A stretch of 64,000 bases of DNA from the NCBI GenBank assembly GCA_020543525.1, contig JAHYIO010000031.1, positions 434,001 through 498,000 of the forward strand, read 5' to 3'. The translations under genes were made by a program, and so were the position numbers. Source of the stretch: Coriolopsis trogii. Its lineage: Eukaryota > Basidiomycota > Agaricomycetes > Polyporales > Polyporaceae. The notes under the pieces were generated by a model. The model was given only the letters and a program-made list of their open reading frames with translations. It searched no databases and was not told the DNA's origin. Shown here in pieces: positions 32,477-44,347 of the stretch; position 1 is the first letter of the stretch; each line of letters starts with the position of its first letter.

Positions 32477-34369
32477 ATGTGGTTACTCAGTACCGATCGT
32501 GCCGAGTTACACGAGTTTGTGGGCCCGGAAGCCGTTCCTGGGGGCTACGCCATCCTATCTCATGTGTGGGACGTACATGAGCAGACTTTCCCAGCGACAC
32601 AGGCTTTGCAGGCCGACTGTACGGCCGTTGGAGGGAACCCCCGCGATCGCGCGTCGGACAAGGTCCGAGAATGCTGCAAACTCGCGGAAAGCCATGGATA
32701 TAGGTGGATATGGGACGACACCTGCTGTATCAATAAAGAGAGCAGTGCAGAACTCTCCGAGGCCATCAGCTCCATGTTTCGCTGGTACGCCCATGCCCAA
32801 GTCTGCTATGTCTACCTGGGTGACGTCCCTCGGGATGACGACCTGGGCGCTCCCAAGTCTGCGTTCCGCAGGAGTCGCTGGCATACCCGTGGATGGACGT
32901 TGCAGGAGCTCATTGCGCCTCAGCTTGTAATCTTCGTTTCCGACGACTGGCAGATTTTGGATGCCAAGGGAAACGTGGCAACGCTTCTTGAAAGCATCAC
33001 GGGCATACCTGCCGACATCCTGACATTCAAGTCGAGCCTGGACATGTACAGTGTTGCAGCACGTATGTCCTGGGCTGCTCTACGAATCACAACGCGGGCA
33101 GAAGACGAAGCATACTGCTTGATGGGACTCTTTCATATCAACATGCCCACGCTCTACGGCGAAGGTCAGAATGCCTTTCGACGTCTCCAGGAGGAGATCC
33201 TCAAGCAATCGGTCGACTCATCGATCTTTGCTTGGAATCACCCAGATGTACAGCGAGTCTCCGTCACCACCTCCATCTTTGCCTCCCGGCCCCGAGATTT
33301 CGCTACATGTCACAACATCCACTATGACGCTCTCAAGAACTTGAACGCAGAATTGGAATCTGAGTCCCTTCAACCCTCTGACACCATCCGCATCCCTACA
33401 TTTTCCATGACCTCTTACGGTGTCTTGGCGAAGATGTCTGTCGCCTACTTCCACGAATGCATCATTGGACTTTTGTTATGCACTAAAGATGGTTCTCAAG
33501 TCAGTCTTGTCCTCAGACAATGCGACGATGCCCTTGACCCCCACCGCCCTCTCTTTGTACCTAGTATGTTCAAGCGCACTCGAATCCTTATTGGGACACT
33601 CAATTGCCTCACCCTCTACCACGGTGGAGAGCCCTGTATATGGTCCTACCGTGAGTTTTACCTCGCCACCCCTGCCCCGCCGACACCCTCCGTGCAACCC
33701 AATCCGTTTTCATCCATGAACACCACCATAGGCACGGCGTTTCGCGTACCCCCAAAGGCCTTAGTGGAGCTAGAACAGAGCAAGTGGTTGCCACGGCTTA
33801 TGTGCAACATCGAACGCTCAACTAGTACGGGATGCCCAGGCACTACGACGATGGTCTGGACACGGGAACTTCGAGGGGCCGGGCAGCTCTTCATGTTGCT
33901 TATGCACCTTGGAGTATGCACTGAGGGGTACTCGCCCAGGTCCCATTGGGCCAATCTCGAGCTTGTGGTTATCTACGACGCAGGATCCGACTCTCTGTTT
34001 GTGCCGCCGCTGCCGTTGACCTTCTCCGAGGCAGATCTACAGACTCATATCATCGCCCGTACCAAATCCGCACGACACCAGTGTCACTCTGACCACATAT
34101 CCGACTGGGGGCCGGGACGTCCCAAACACCAACAGGTTGTCCAGCTGGATGGACGGTATTGCATAGGCAATTCGAGCCAGAGCTGGCTTTACTCGCTTGG
34201 AGTGGTGCTGAAATTCTCTCCATGTCCATTCAGCCCTTTGACAACGATGGTGCTTGAGGAGGTACAGGTAGAACAGCTGGAACTCAAGCTCATAGACAGT
34301 ACCTTGGTAGGATCACTGCCTTCGGCTAGCCACTGCATAGCACCATTACTACTCTCATGCTGGGAATAG
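32477..34369 (+). CDS. HET-domain protein
   Basis: Single-exon gene of 630 aa. The N-terminal third carries the three conserved blocks of the HET domain (Pfam HET, heterokaryon incompatibility): GGYAILSHVWD (about 22-32), YRWIWDDTCCINKESSAELS (about 75-94) with VCYVYLGDV (about 108-116), and SRWHTRGWTLQELIAP (about 132-147). The ALRITTRAEDEAYCLMGLF and MPTLYGEGQNAFRRLQEEIL stretches are the usual sequel. The C-terminal 350 residues have no domain I recognise. In ascomycetes HET proteins trigger cell death after fusion of unlike hyphae; in basidiomycetes their role is less clear. The nearest neighbour, on the other strand, is the unknown 633-aa gene. Confidence 0.92.
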   Translation: MWLLSTDRAELHEFVGPEAVPGGYAILSHVWDVHEQTFPATQALQADCTAVGGNPRDRASDKVRECCKLAESHGYRWIWDDTCCINKESSAELSEAISSMFRWYAHAQVCYVYLGDVPRDDDLGAPKSAFRRSRWHTRGWTLQELIAPQLVIFVSDDWQILDAKGNVATLLESITGIPADILTFKSSLDMYSVAARMSWAALRITTRAEDEAYCLMGLFHINMPTLYGEGQNAFRRLQEEILKQSVDSSIFAWNHPDVQRVSVTTSIFASRPRDFATCHNIHYDALKNLNAELESESLQPSDTIRIPTFSMTSYGVLAKMSVAYFHECIIGLLLCTKDGSQVSLVLRQCDDALDPHRPLFVPSMFKRTRILIGTLNCLTLYHGGEPCIWSYREFYLATPAPPTPSVQPNPFSSMNTTIGTAFRVPPKALVELEQSKWLPRLMCNIERSTSTGCPGTTTMVWTRELRGAGQLFMLLMHLGVCTEGYSPRSHWANLELVVIYDAGSDSLFVPPLPLTFSEADLQTHIIARTKSARHQCHSDHISDWGPGRPKHQQVVQLDGRYCIGNSSQSWLYSLGVVLKFSPCPFSPLTTMVLEEVQVEQLELKLIDSTLVGSLPSASHCIAPLLLSCWE

Positions 34370-34591
34370 TCTAGGTTGCGGCGTTATAACTTGTGACCCT
34401 CAAAATGAAATGACCATTTGAATGTCATGGTGCGTCAAGGCTTGTATATATGCCAAATGTGGGAAAGCAAGCTGTCGCGGTGATATCAATAATGCGCATC
34501 ATATTCAGACAGAATTGTATGCATGGGGAGGGACGAAGGGAGCGGAGTATGTAAGAGCGCTGTGAGCCTCGCGCGGTTACTCGGTTATTGT

Positions 34592-36649
34592 TCACAGATC
34601 ATACAAGGCCACCTGCGCGAACGAGTGTGTCGCCGACTGCACCGAGAACTCGCCCTTCATCCTCGACCACCTTACCTCTTTCTTCCCATCCCGCACCATA
34701 TTTTGATCATGCCCGTCCCACTGTGGCTCGTGCGTCTCGCTCTGGTACGCGCTGATGCTCGAATACCCAATCAAAGGCACAGTGAGCCGGAGGTGGAGGT
34801 ACCCGACGAGCTCCTTCTCCTGCACGTTCAGCGCGGGCAGCCCGAGCGCAGGAATCGCCTGCGGGCCATACGTGCGCCGCACAATGTCGCGCACGTCCCC
34901 CGCGGCATGCACACGGTAGACTCCGAACCGGAACTTGAGCTCAAGGTCGCTGCCCTTCCAGCCCCCGACGGAGAACGAGTCTCCAGGAGCCCAGACGTGG
35001 TTGATGTAGTGGAACTGCCTGTTCGACCACGCGAAGTCGAGCACGAGCACGAAGGGGGAGTAGTTGTCGATCGCGCAGGCGACGGACATGTCCGGGCGCG
35101 CGTGGATGTACTTTGAGATGACGTCCCAGTGCGCGTCGGGGTGGTCGCTCCCGAGCGCAGGGTACTTGAACGTGCTGGGCACGAGCTCGACCTTCCATTC
35201 TCGTCGCTGCTTGCGTGCCGTGTCGATGTACAGGAGGCGGACGACTGGTTTGTTGCCCTGGACGGGGATGAGTACGAATTGGACGTCGCTATGAAAGTTC
35301 GTTAAAAGGTTGGAAACCTCGTTTGGAGGGAAGGGAACTTACTATCCGTAGTTTCGGGCGACCAGGAAGCCGCAATGATTGTCCTTAATCCTTCCCCACT
35401 CCATCCGTGGGATGCAGCCATCTCTTCGCGGCCACTGGCCGTCGCCCACGTAGGCCGTACGGAGCCACCACAGACCGGAGGAACGGTCAAACTCGAGCAA
35501 CACTGCCTTGAAGATGGGAAGAGCGTCCTGGGTCGGCTCGAACATCAGGGGGTAGGCCGGGAGTGAGTTGAGATTTACAGCTAGTGGAGCGCCGCCTTCG
35601 ACGTGAAGCTCGTAAAGCGGGGGGAAGTGGTGGTTTAGGTCGACCTCGGCCGCGGCGAGCAGCAGCTGAGCCGCGGGAAACTCGACCAGATTTTCGTTCT
35701 CGTCGACGCCTAGGGATGATCGGACTCTTGCCTGGAAGTCTTTGTTTGCCTTGGAGAACGCCTTACAGCGCTGCTCGCGGGTGCCGACGTCGTTCTTCCG
35801 ACAGTGCTCGTAGACGAGTTGGAGAGCGGTGCCGAGGCGGTGGGTGCGCGTCAACACCCGATGCCAGTTGAGTATGTGGGTGCGGTATGTGCCGAGCCCG
35901 AACGCGATGTCGTCGTTGGTATCTTGCAGGCGGCGGTCGTACAGAGCACGAACATAGGAGACAAGGCTGTCGTTCAAGTTGATATCCTTGTCGAACACGG
36001 CCTTCTCTAGCTCTTTCAACCTCGTCTCGATGCTTGGCTTCACGCCTGCGTCATGTATCACCTGGAAGGCCGCGTCGACGTCCCCTTGCTATTAGAGTGT
36101 GTGAGCGCAAGGGTTGTGATATGTGAGGAATGCTCATGCCTCCGATGCCTCCATGAATCTTTCCCAGTAAATTGCGACCTCCTTGCGAATCTTCACGATG
36201 TCGTCAGTAGAGCGGATGAAACATCAGCAAGCTCGACACACCTCCTCGATCTTGTCAATTTGTCCCTGATGAGGAAGTAGAGACTTGATCTCCTTGACGC
36301 CCTTCGCGATCTCTTCCAAGCGACTCTTGACCTCGTCGATCTTCGCATCGGCGCGGCCCAAGCCTTCGCATACGATCGCGCCCAGGTCGACGATTGCCTT
36401 GGAGAGCATGACCGATATGAACCCGCCCGAAGCAGCAACGAGGATCATCGGGATGACCAGCTTGGCGAGGTAGGGCAGCGACTTGGAAACGATGGGGTGT
36501 GTCCCAGCCGCGCGACGGTCCGCATCGGAGGTTACGGGAGCTTTCTCAATGGCGATCGCGACTTGGTCCTCTCGGCCGAGCGCATCCTTGTACAGAGCAC
36601 TTGCAAACTCCTGGAGTTGTGCTATTTCGGCGGTGCCGGTTGAGGTCAT
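34592..36649 (-). CDS. Four-exon gene of unknown family, 633 aa
   Basis: Exons 36649-36242, 36190-36140, 36088-35343 and 35288-34592. Exon 2 (17 codons, IRKEVAIYWERFMEASE) needs a GC-AG intron after it (GAG|GCATGA..TAG), as no GT is available. The N-terminal 136 residues are helical with a hydrophobic Gly/Ala-rich segment (LVIPMILVAASGGFISVMLS, about 73-92), then an amphipathic helix (RADAKIDEVKSRLEEIAKGV). The middle part is mixed helical. The C-terminal half (from about 400) is rich in aromatic and beta-type sequence (FVLVLDFAWSNRQFHYINHV). I do not recognise the family. The arrangement would allow a membrane-inserting helical part joined to a beta-rich part, but this is speculation. A piece of exon 4 is copied at 25006-25130. 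Confidence 0.75.
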
Positions 36650-37900
36650 CTCGGTGCGAGAGGAGAGTGGTCGGGATGGATGAGTGCCGAATGATGCCAA
36701 ACTGCGAAGGGTAGGAGAATTCTTATATACTCCGAGAGCACGAGGCGAGGACGGGGTTCTAGGTGCGCATAAGTGAACAGACAAGCCCCACACCTGTGCC
36801 TAACACCAGGTGCCTGGATTAGACTGCCGGCTCGCTGTAGCACCGGATGAAGCGACTCACATTTTGACGTGTGCACTCAACACGCCAACGGACGGTCTAA
36901 GGACACGGTCTGGAGAGATGTTTGCGACAGAACGTGCGAATGAGTGTGGCGGTGCACCATCGTAGTGCCTGAACGGATGAACGCACCCCGGCGATATTGC
37001 GCAAGGGTATGCCACTTCAAATTCCATGATTTGACCTTTCAGCAAGGCAAGGAAAGCCCATGCTTGAGTTAGCGGAAGCGGGGATTTGATGGTCGAAGTC
37101 GCGTCCAGTATAACGGATACATGAATGCAGGGCGGGCTCGATTCCGTGAAGTGACCTCAAGTCAGAACAATGCCAAGTCGTAGTTCCTGTGTCGTTCGGC
37201 CCTACCTATGAGCGGGATACATAGTCGAGTGTTGAAGCGGAGACAGATAGGCTCCGGACTAGCGAAGCTTGACATGCAATCAGGTACGATGTGCAGACGG
37301 GGACTGGAATGACAACTGCTGAGGTGGAATATATGCGCCAACAAGTTCAATAATCTAGCAGAGGTCATAAGATGCCCCCATGGGTATTCATGAGTAAAAC
37401 CTACTACCCCTCCGAGCACTACGATTGAACTTACTATTTGGTATCCAAGACGTGATTGGTACCATGGTAGGCAACGGTTCATGACGCAAGCAGGAGTACT
37501 GGCTAGCATCAAGAGAGGGTGAGTCCAACGCATCACTGAAACCACGCACCATTGTTGTCGTTGACATCTGCAGAAAACACACTAGCAGGCGTTTGTATCG
37601 AGCAATGGCCGTGTGTATATAGACATTCGCCCGGACCGTGTCGAACGAGACGTTAGAGACCGTGGACTTTCAACGAGCAATGATGAGAGATAGCTCGCTG
37701 TCGTCGTCTTGGTCGTCGTCGTGGTCGTCGGCGGCGGCGAGGGCGGCTGGCGGGGTGCTGCGCTTGAGCCGGGCGCACGTGGAGAAGCGCCGGTCGGCGG
37801 TTGCTGTGATCGAGCGTCTTGAGGACGACATTCAACTCTTCTCCTGCCCTCATCCCCTCCCTCATCGTCCCCATCGACGCACGACCGTCGGCCCGCCGCT
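36650..37900. other. Divergent intergenic region
   Basis: This holds the promoters of the minus gene ending at 36649 and the plus gene starting at 37901. No further gene was seen; the frames in it lack features. Confidence 0.5.
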
Positions 37901-39549
37901 ATGTTACCCTCACTCGTCCTTCCCTCCACGCTCCTTTTCTCTCTCTTGGCCGCCCCCGCCGTCCTTGCCGGCGATATCCCCTTCGGCAAGGCATGCAACC
38001 CCGCCCACCAGAAGCTCCAGGAGGGCACCTTCCAGTTCCAGACCGATTGCGATGCCATGACTTTCTGTGCCGCTAATTCGACCTGTGCCCATCGCGGCTG
38101 CCGCAGTGACGAGTTCCCGTTCGGGTACAGCGCCGACGTCCCGATTCCCAAGAAATGCGAGAAGGGCTTCTTTTGTCCTGATGAGCAGGACGAATGCCAG
38201 GAGATCTTGCCCGTCGGCAGTGCCTGCCAGTTCAACCGCGATGGTAAGCATCAGACTACGATTCTCATAGAGGGTTCTTCACTGAGGCCACGGCAAACAA
38301 GACGAGTGTGAGGGCCCACCTAACTTCAAGGAGCTTGCCGATACCTCAGGGTTCGGACTCAACGTCAATGGCTCCGTCTGTCTCAACAACATCTGCATGT
38401 ACGTCCTCTGATGTCTTCCATGCCCTAGTTCTGGTCCGACCCTCCTAATTTCCAGGTGGGCCAATGTTACCGTCGGTCTCCCATGCGTAGTGCAAAACAC
38501 CGCATACACTGCCTATGGGCCAGACGGCGAGTTCGTCGACATCGTCTCTAGGTGAGTACTTGTTCCGGTCCTAGGGCGCATTCAGGGAGAGGGGATCCGT
38601 CCACCATCCACCGCTGTTGGCTGGTCTGTCTACCCTGGCACAAGAAGGGTCCAGCTCTCCATTGCGCGAATAATGTCAGAAACCATGCGACGCCATGGAA
38701 GACGGTCTCGCCTGTGTCGGTGCTGTCCAGACTGATGCTCGGCGGTGATGGCTCGGCGCTTGCCCGAGGGCACGTATTTGCTATTCGGACGCATACGCAC
38801 TGGGCCACAATCTCGCTTTGTTGTACATGACTCTAAGCGAACAACTCGCTGACACGACGTTGCAGGGGTAACTGCAAGGTCGGCCTCTACTGCGACGCAC
38901 AACAGCTTGTTTGCGTACAAACCAAGGCCCTTGGGGAGACATGCGATGCGGATAAGGAGTGCGCAAGCTACAATTGCCTTGCTGAGGGCAAGTGCGGTCG
39001 GACCATCGATACCCCGGTCAAGGTCGGGACATGGGTCTACATTGTCGTCGGCGTCTGTATCGTCGGAGGTGAGCAATCAACCTAGCAAGCGAGTGAGCGA
39101 GCGGTGGATCTCACGGAACTTCCAGGTATGATCGGCACTTTGATTGCTCTTTACTTCGTCCACAAGAAGGATCGTACGGCCGAGCGCGAGAAGCGTCTGC
39201 AGTACTGGCGCGAGCAGGTGCGTGACATTCCCTCATCGCGGCGCTCTGGACGCGACCCACTGACGCTCCGCCTATCATTCAGAACGCGTTCCGTCAAAAC
39301 ATCATGCAGATGCAGGAGACGGCGCGGAACTCGCTCATCAACTTCACCCCTGGCGGCAGTCCGCGGAGCAGCCACTATGGCCGCGAGGGGGTGCAGACGG
39401 AGGACTCGCAGATGCCGATGCTCCACGCGGGCGCGAACAAGTCGAGCGCGCTGAGGTACTACGTCTCCGACGACGGCTCGCAGATGGACGATCGCTCGGA
39501 CGAGGATCTGATGATGCGCCGGAAGGACCCGAACGCGGGGCGGTTCTGA
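37901..39549 (+). CDS. Cysteine-rich type I membrane protein
   Basis: Six exons: 37901-38243, 38302-38398, 38456-38551, 38866-39068, 39126-39217, 39283-39549; 365 aa. Residues 1-23 are a signal peptide (MLPSLVLPSTLLFSLLAAPA). The extracellular part (about 24-240) has more than 15 cysteines in short CX(4-10)C spacings (CHRGC-like AHRGC, GFFCPDEQDEC, GLYCDAQQLVC, CDADKECASYNC). One membrane segment follows (WVYIVVGVCIVGGMIGTLIALYF), then a basic KKDRTAEREKRLQYWREQ stop-transfer and an acidic/Ser-rich cytosolic tail. The layout resembles a receptor or wall sensor, but I know no name for the family. Intron 3 is unusually long (314 bp). Confidence 0.85.
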
Positions 39550-41427
39550 TCAACGACCAGAACAGGACGACGAGCCTGTGGATGAGGACGGGAGCCTGGG
39601 CCGTGGGCTGTTGTGGACTGTGGGCGGACCCCAAGGAGGTGCGATTGCTGCATTCTTTCGTCGTGCCCCCACCCGTCCGCCGTGGTCTGCTGCGCGTCCC
39701 ATCACATAGACATTTTTTCTTCATTTTTGGATTCTGACTGCTTGTCTCGTTCGAACGCGTAGCATTCGGGTGGCATCGGACTTGCTTAATACACTGCCAT
39801 CGTCTCCCCATGCCCGCGCGCGTGCTGGACCTCCTCATCCACGTCCTCATCCATGTCCCCATCCCCATCCACGTCTCCCACTGCCCCCAAACTGGTCACA
39901 CTCTAACGCTGCTTGACGCTCCGCACTCGCCCGCGCGGGGCCACGACCCCGGTATCGCTGCTCTTTTCTCGGTTTATGTATGCGTTCCATGTAGCGTAAG
40001 GTCGAGTAATGTTGACTTGTCGCTGCGCGCCGTCCGCTCGGGGACCAGATCCCCCTCCCCGACAGTGATTCGCTCCCTTGTCTGGCAGTGTATGTATGAG
40101 AGAATATATACCACCCGTGGTCGCTTGTATATGGGATGTTGCGTCGGTCGAGCGTTGCAAGAACGTTCGACTTTGAAACGTTCATCAGAACAGTGGGGCA
40201 CACGGATGTAATGGCCACGAGGTCTTGAGATGCACTGGCCACATAGTGATGGTGTTGGCGGTTCTAACTATGATTCTACAGCTGGTATGACGCTACCCCT
40301 AAAGCTTCAGAAGTCTCTCCGAACGAAACGGGCTCTTCATACCCTGCCAGATATTCGAACGGCGCGGGCTAGCGGGAATATCCACAGTAATTGCAGTAAC
40401 GATTGACCATCGTCTGTCTCACTGTGTGCCCCAATATTCGGGATCAGGTCCGAATGATTTGGTGAAAACTTCGTTTCACCACTGATGTTGGGGGGAAGTT
40501 GGGGCTGGTGAATGATCAGGTGAAACCTCGCGATGGCAGATTCACCATGTCGTGTAGGACTTTCACTACTTCCACAGCCGCGCGTTCCATCGTTTGGTCA
40601 TCGAAGACCCAGACTGCCTATTATGGCCCTTCGGCAGTATTGGTCAGGGCGCTTGTCTGGCGTTGCGACCGCAACCGTCGCCGACTTGGGCGAGCGCGAT
40701 GGACTCTGCACTTGTCCTCTACCATCATCGTCCCTCGGTGTGCCTCTGAGTCTCTGCCTGGCTGGTCGCTGCCTCTTCATCTGGCTGTTCGCTCTGGTCT
40801 GGAGGCCTTGGACTGATTCTGGTCTTGTCTTGGTTCTGCATATGCTGGTATCTATCTGAGAGGCCGAGTCTACTCCTTCGAAGGTCTGGGCTCACGGTCG
40901 CTGCTCTGAGCTGGGAGTCTTGAAGCTTCCTGACGTCGGAGCGTAGGTGTGCTCAAGCTGTGCGTCTACGGATGCCGAAGGTCTCGCCGTCTTGACGGGA
41001 GATTGGAGGTGCGGATTCCAGATGGGCATGTTGTAGCGTGCTAAGGAATGACCTGGACGGTGAGTTGGGGCTATCAGTCGTGAGCTAGGTCGAGCGCACC
41101 AAGGTTCCAGGAAGGTAGTATGTGTAGCTATGCTCCCTCGTCTGCGTGCATGTGTGGTGTCTATCCCTGTACTAGAGTAGCACGATGGAATATATTTCAT
41201 TCTATGCCTATGAAAAGTGTGAACAGTGACGATGACGATAGTACATATTGCACAACAATTCACTAGCTTCTCCATCCCAGGACCCCGAAACCGCTGGAAC
41301 GCTCCAGCGAGAGGGTGGTGAATTGTTTCAAAATCTTTGTGAAAGTTACGAACTTGAAGTAATCACCAGGTGGTGACCCATGGGAGCGCTCAAAACATGG
41401 TGACTACCCCATCATATCATCCTCAGA
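39550..41427. other. Intergenic region
   Basis: No gene supported. Short motifs ggtgaa/ttcacc recur at 40461-40545 and 41319-41395, which could mark a worn transposon, but no matching ends were found. Confidence 0.4.
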
Positions 41428-42862
41428 TTACCCATCATTTGCCCAAGAACAGCATGGGGAAATTGCCCCAGAGTCGGGCGCACAGTGTCTGTAGCAGCTC
41501 GGGCATATCAAGAGGCCCGTGCTCTTAAGCACTTCGACGAGCACTGAAGAGAAGATCCGCCCGGAGCCGGCGGGCAGTTGCCCCGTCTCGAAGTCCGTGA
41601 TGAATGAGGGGAGGAGATTGAGCGTTTCGGAGTCCTTGAGATGCTGCACGAGGTACTCGCGCTCCATGGTCTCCACCTCCGGGTAGCTGCCGTCAGCGGG
41701 CAGGTCGTGTCCGGTTCGCCAAAGGGAGTTCGGGAGAGGGTCGTGAGCCGCAGACGTCAAACAAGCGAGAGAGCGGAGCGCCATGACCACTAGTACTTAC
41801 AAGGAAGTGAAAGGCGAGAAGAGCTCTGCGAGGATGTTTGACGGGGTGATCTTATTCTTGATGTCTTCTAAGGCCAGCTTCTTCAGGGGAGCAATGTCGT
41901 ACTAGAGCGGGGAAAGTGCGCCGAGAGATCAGCACTGAGGCCTGAGGGTGCACGTCCGGGTGAGTAACGAACTTTCTCGGCGAGCCTGTACATGGACTTG
42001 GGCGAGCAAGACGGAATGGATCCGGGTTGGGTAGACTCGGACTTCTGGGACCGCAGGCTCGCAAAAGATATCTTGCCTGTGTATGCGTAGAAGACGAAGG
42101 CTTTCAACCTGCAATTGGACAGCCGATACATGTCAGATGATTGGGCATAGCGAGATGGCCGCGACGTCGCGTACGTCCGGAATGCCATGTCTTCAATGTG
42201 GATTACACGGCCCAGCCTCCACGGTCTCAGGAGTTTGTTCTCATCGGTCGTTATGTTATACTGACAGGGCGAGTCCAAGGACTTGTCCGAAGAATCGTCT
42301 GAAGACGCTGACTTTGACTTGAATTTTGACTTTGACTTTGACTGGGCTTTCTTGTCCATAGTAGAGAAGCCCTCAGCAGGCGGGTGAGATCCCGAAGCTG
42401 TCACCAGGAAGTGATCCACACAGTCAGACTCGTCTTCTAAATCGCTATCCACATCGTAGCCGTACTCGTCCATACAGAGAGGACGGGTGACGGGATAGGG
42501 TGCATCCAGGTTCGTGAAAGGCCCCTCAGAGAAATTCGAGGCCACCAACACTGTCGGGCAGCCACAGTTCGCATCAGCGAGCTTGTGGATCGCAACTCAA
42601 CAAGTACTCACTGGTCTCAAAGTGAGACGAGGCATGTCTGATCGCTGCGGCGTTGGCGAAGAGAGCACGCGGCTCGCTCGCTCTCGTTTGTAGACCTGCC
42701 ACCCGACGAGAGAACGCGAAGAACTTCACGTCCTCGAAAGGCAGACCGTCCATACTGAGCAGTATGGTGTTCTCCGTAGTGTTTCCTGCATGTCAAACTG
42801 TCAGAGAAATTTGCCTATGGGTCTTCGTTGCCAGTGCTGCATCGCTCACCAGGCTCTGACAT
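41428..42862 (-). CDS. BTB/POZ-like protein, array copy 1 (intact)
   Basis: Exons 42862-42850, 42785-42612, 42550-42175, 42108-41973, 41901-41801 and 41686-41428 give 352 aa (MSEPGNTTENTILLSMDG...). The first exon is only 13 nt. The BTB-type wording is FEDVKFFAFSRR, ASEPRALFANAAAIRHASSHFE, and after a Ser/Asp-rich insertion FVFYAYTGKISF, KSMYRLAEK, YDIAPLKKLALEDIKNKI, TPSNILAELFSPFTSLYPEV. The insertion has a KSKSKSKFKSKS repeat from tandem gacttt units (42308-42343). The C-terminus has LLICPSCYRHC, possibly metal-binding. BTB proteins usually dimerise and recruit cullin-3; that role here is inference. First of three copies in direct array. Confidence 0.85.
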
Positions 42863-44347
42863 TGGCGGTGGACGGTGGTAAGCTGAAGGAGGTTGGGAAG
42901 GCAAGTCAGTGTTCAGCCTTGCAGTATCGCAGGATCGGAGGGCATATATAAGTACGAGTAAACGCACATGATTACGCAAGTTGCTGCAGCAGATGTACCA
43001 GAGCGAACCCGAGGAAGCAATACCTACCGCAGCACGGATTCGCGACTTCGCCGGACCTAATGAGGGTCGTATAAGCTCTGCATCATGCATGCGCCAAGTT
43101 GTAGCTCCACTTCTGCTCGAGCTTCAGACCTAAAAAGCTGCGAATTGTTCGCTCGGTTGTTTGGCAGCATGTCAAAGAAGATTGGAATCGATTCTACATC
43201 CCAAGGCCCTGTAGAATCTACACCTAACTGCGTGACTAAACGTGATCAGCGACTGTCCGTGGCTCATGCATCGTGGGCCTGTCTTGACGGAATCGGGCAC
43301 CGTGCGTCTTTCCCTGTGTCAACTGTCCGTACTAGTCGCCGTCGCTGACTATCTCCACATTCAAAAAAGTTGTTGTCGCCGTTTCCTCCAAGGGGGTCGC
43401 GGAAATTAAGCGCCCGACAGGGGGTCCATACATACCCCAAGGCCAAGACGTCGACCTGAAAATATTGACCATGCGGATAGACGCTCAAATAGATAGCACA
43501 CTCGCACAGACACCTATGTTATAAGCATCCAAGTCACATGTAGCTACAGATGGATGTAAGAGTTGAATACTGCCATGAGAATGAAATGTAGGGAGTGCCA
43601 CGGATTGCAACTTGTGCGCCCGCACCGAACCTGGCACCTACCCTCAACGGTTTGTTGTACCGAGGGTCTCATGCCTTATGATTGGGTATCAAACATATTC
43701 CAGTATGTAGCTAGAATAAGGGCAACAACAAGAGAGACAGCGAGCAAACGAGAAAAGGGAGGAAGGACGGGGTGCACTAGTGAGGAAGAGAGCGCGCATG
43801 CAAGGAAAATAGAGAGAACCATGAGGGCGGGAGAGTGACAGATCTATGGAGTGTGCGCCACTGAGGGAGAGCGAGGGAGGGAACAAGAGCAACGGAAGGA
43901 TATAGATAGCGGGAAGTCTCACCTTTACTTTTGCTACCCTCACCATCCTCGCCATCCTCTCCATCCTCGCCATCCTTGCCATTCTCGCTGTCCTTGCTGT
44001 CCTCGCTGTTCTCACCGTGATGTTCTTGCTCCTTGCAGGTTCGTGATGTTCAGGTTGCCGTCCTTGTGCTCCTCTTCTTCCTCATCACCCTGGGCCGGGT
44101 GAGATCGTGGAAGGTTGGTTTAGTATGTTCCTCGTGATAGGACACGAAGGACGAAGGAATCTGAGAGAGTGCAGGAAGAGAGAGAGGAGGAGCCTCGGAG
44201 GAGAGAGTTTGAGGTTGAACGGCACTTACTCCCCGGCTCGGCTTCTCTACTCTAGATGACATAATTAATACCATATATGAGTAAGCGCCCGCTTACATAC
44301 TTACTTACCCCAACCGCTGAGGCTCTTATGAGAAAAAACGACCCGCG
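42863..44347. other. Intergenic region of the BTB array
   Basis: Apart from the 9-bp repeat at 43940-44019 no gene was supported. A TATA-like tatatata-type motif near 42945 probably serves BTB copy 1. Confidence 0.45.
43940..44019 (+). repeat. Tandem 9-bp repeat coding for a hydrophobic run
   Basis: About nine diverged units of ccatcctcg. In one plus frame they read TILAILSILAILAILAVLAV. The frame has no ATG after its up-stream stop, so coding is uncertain. A possible acceptor (ttgcag) and a second hydrophobic stretch (VAVLVLLFFLITLG) follow at 44039-44099. Confidence 0.6.

Noticed and set aside
40461..41400. Recurring ggtgaa/ttcacc motifs suggesting a transposon
   Set aside because: No matching terminal repeats or target duplication could be found, and the motifs are short.
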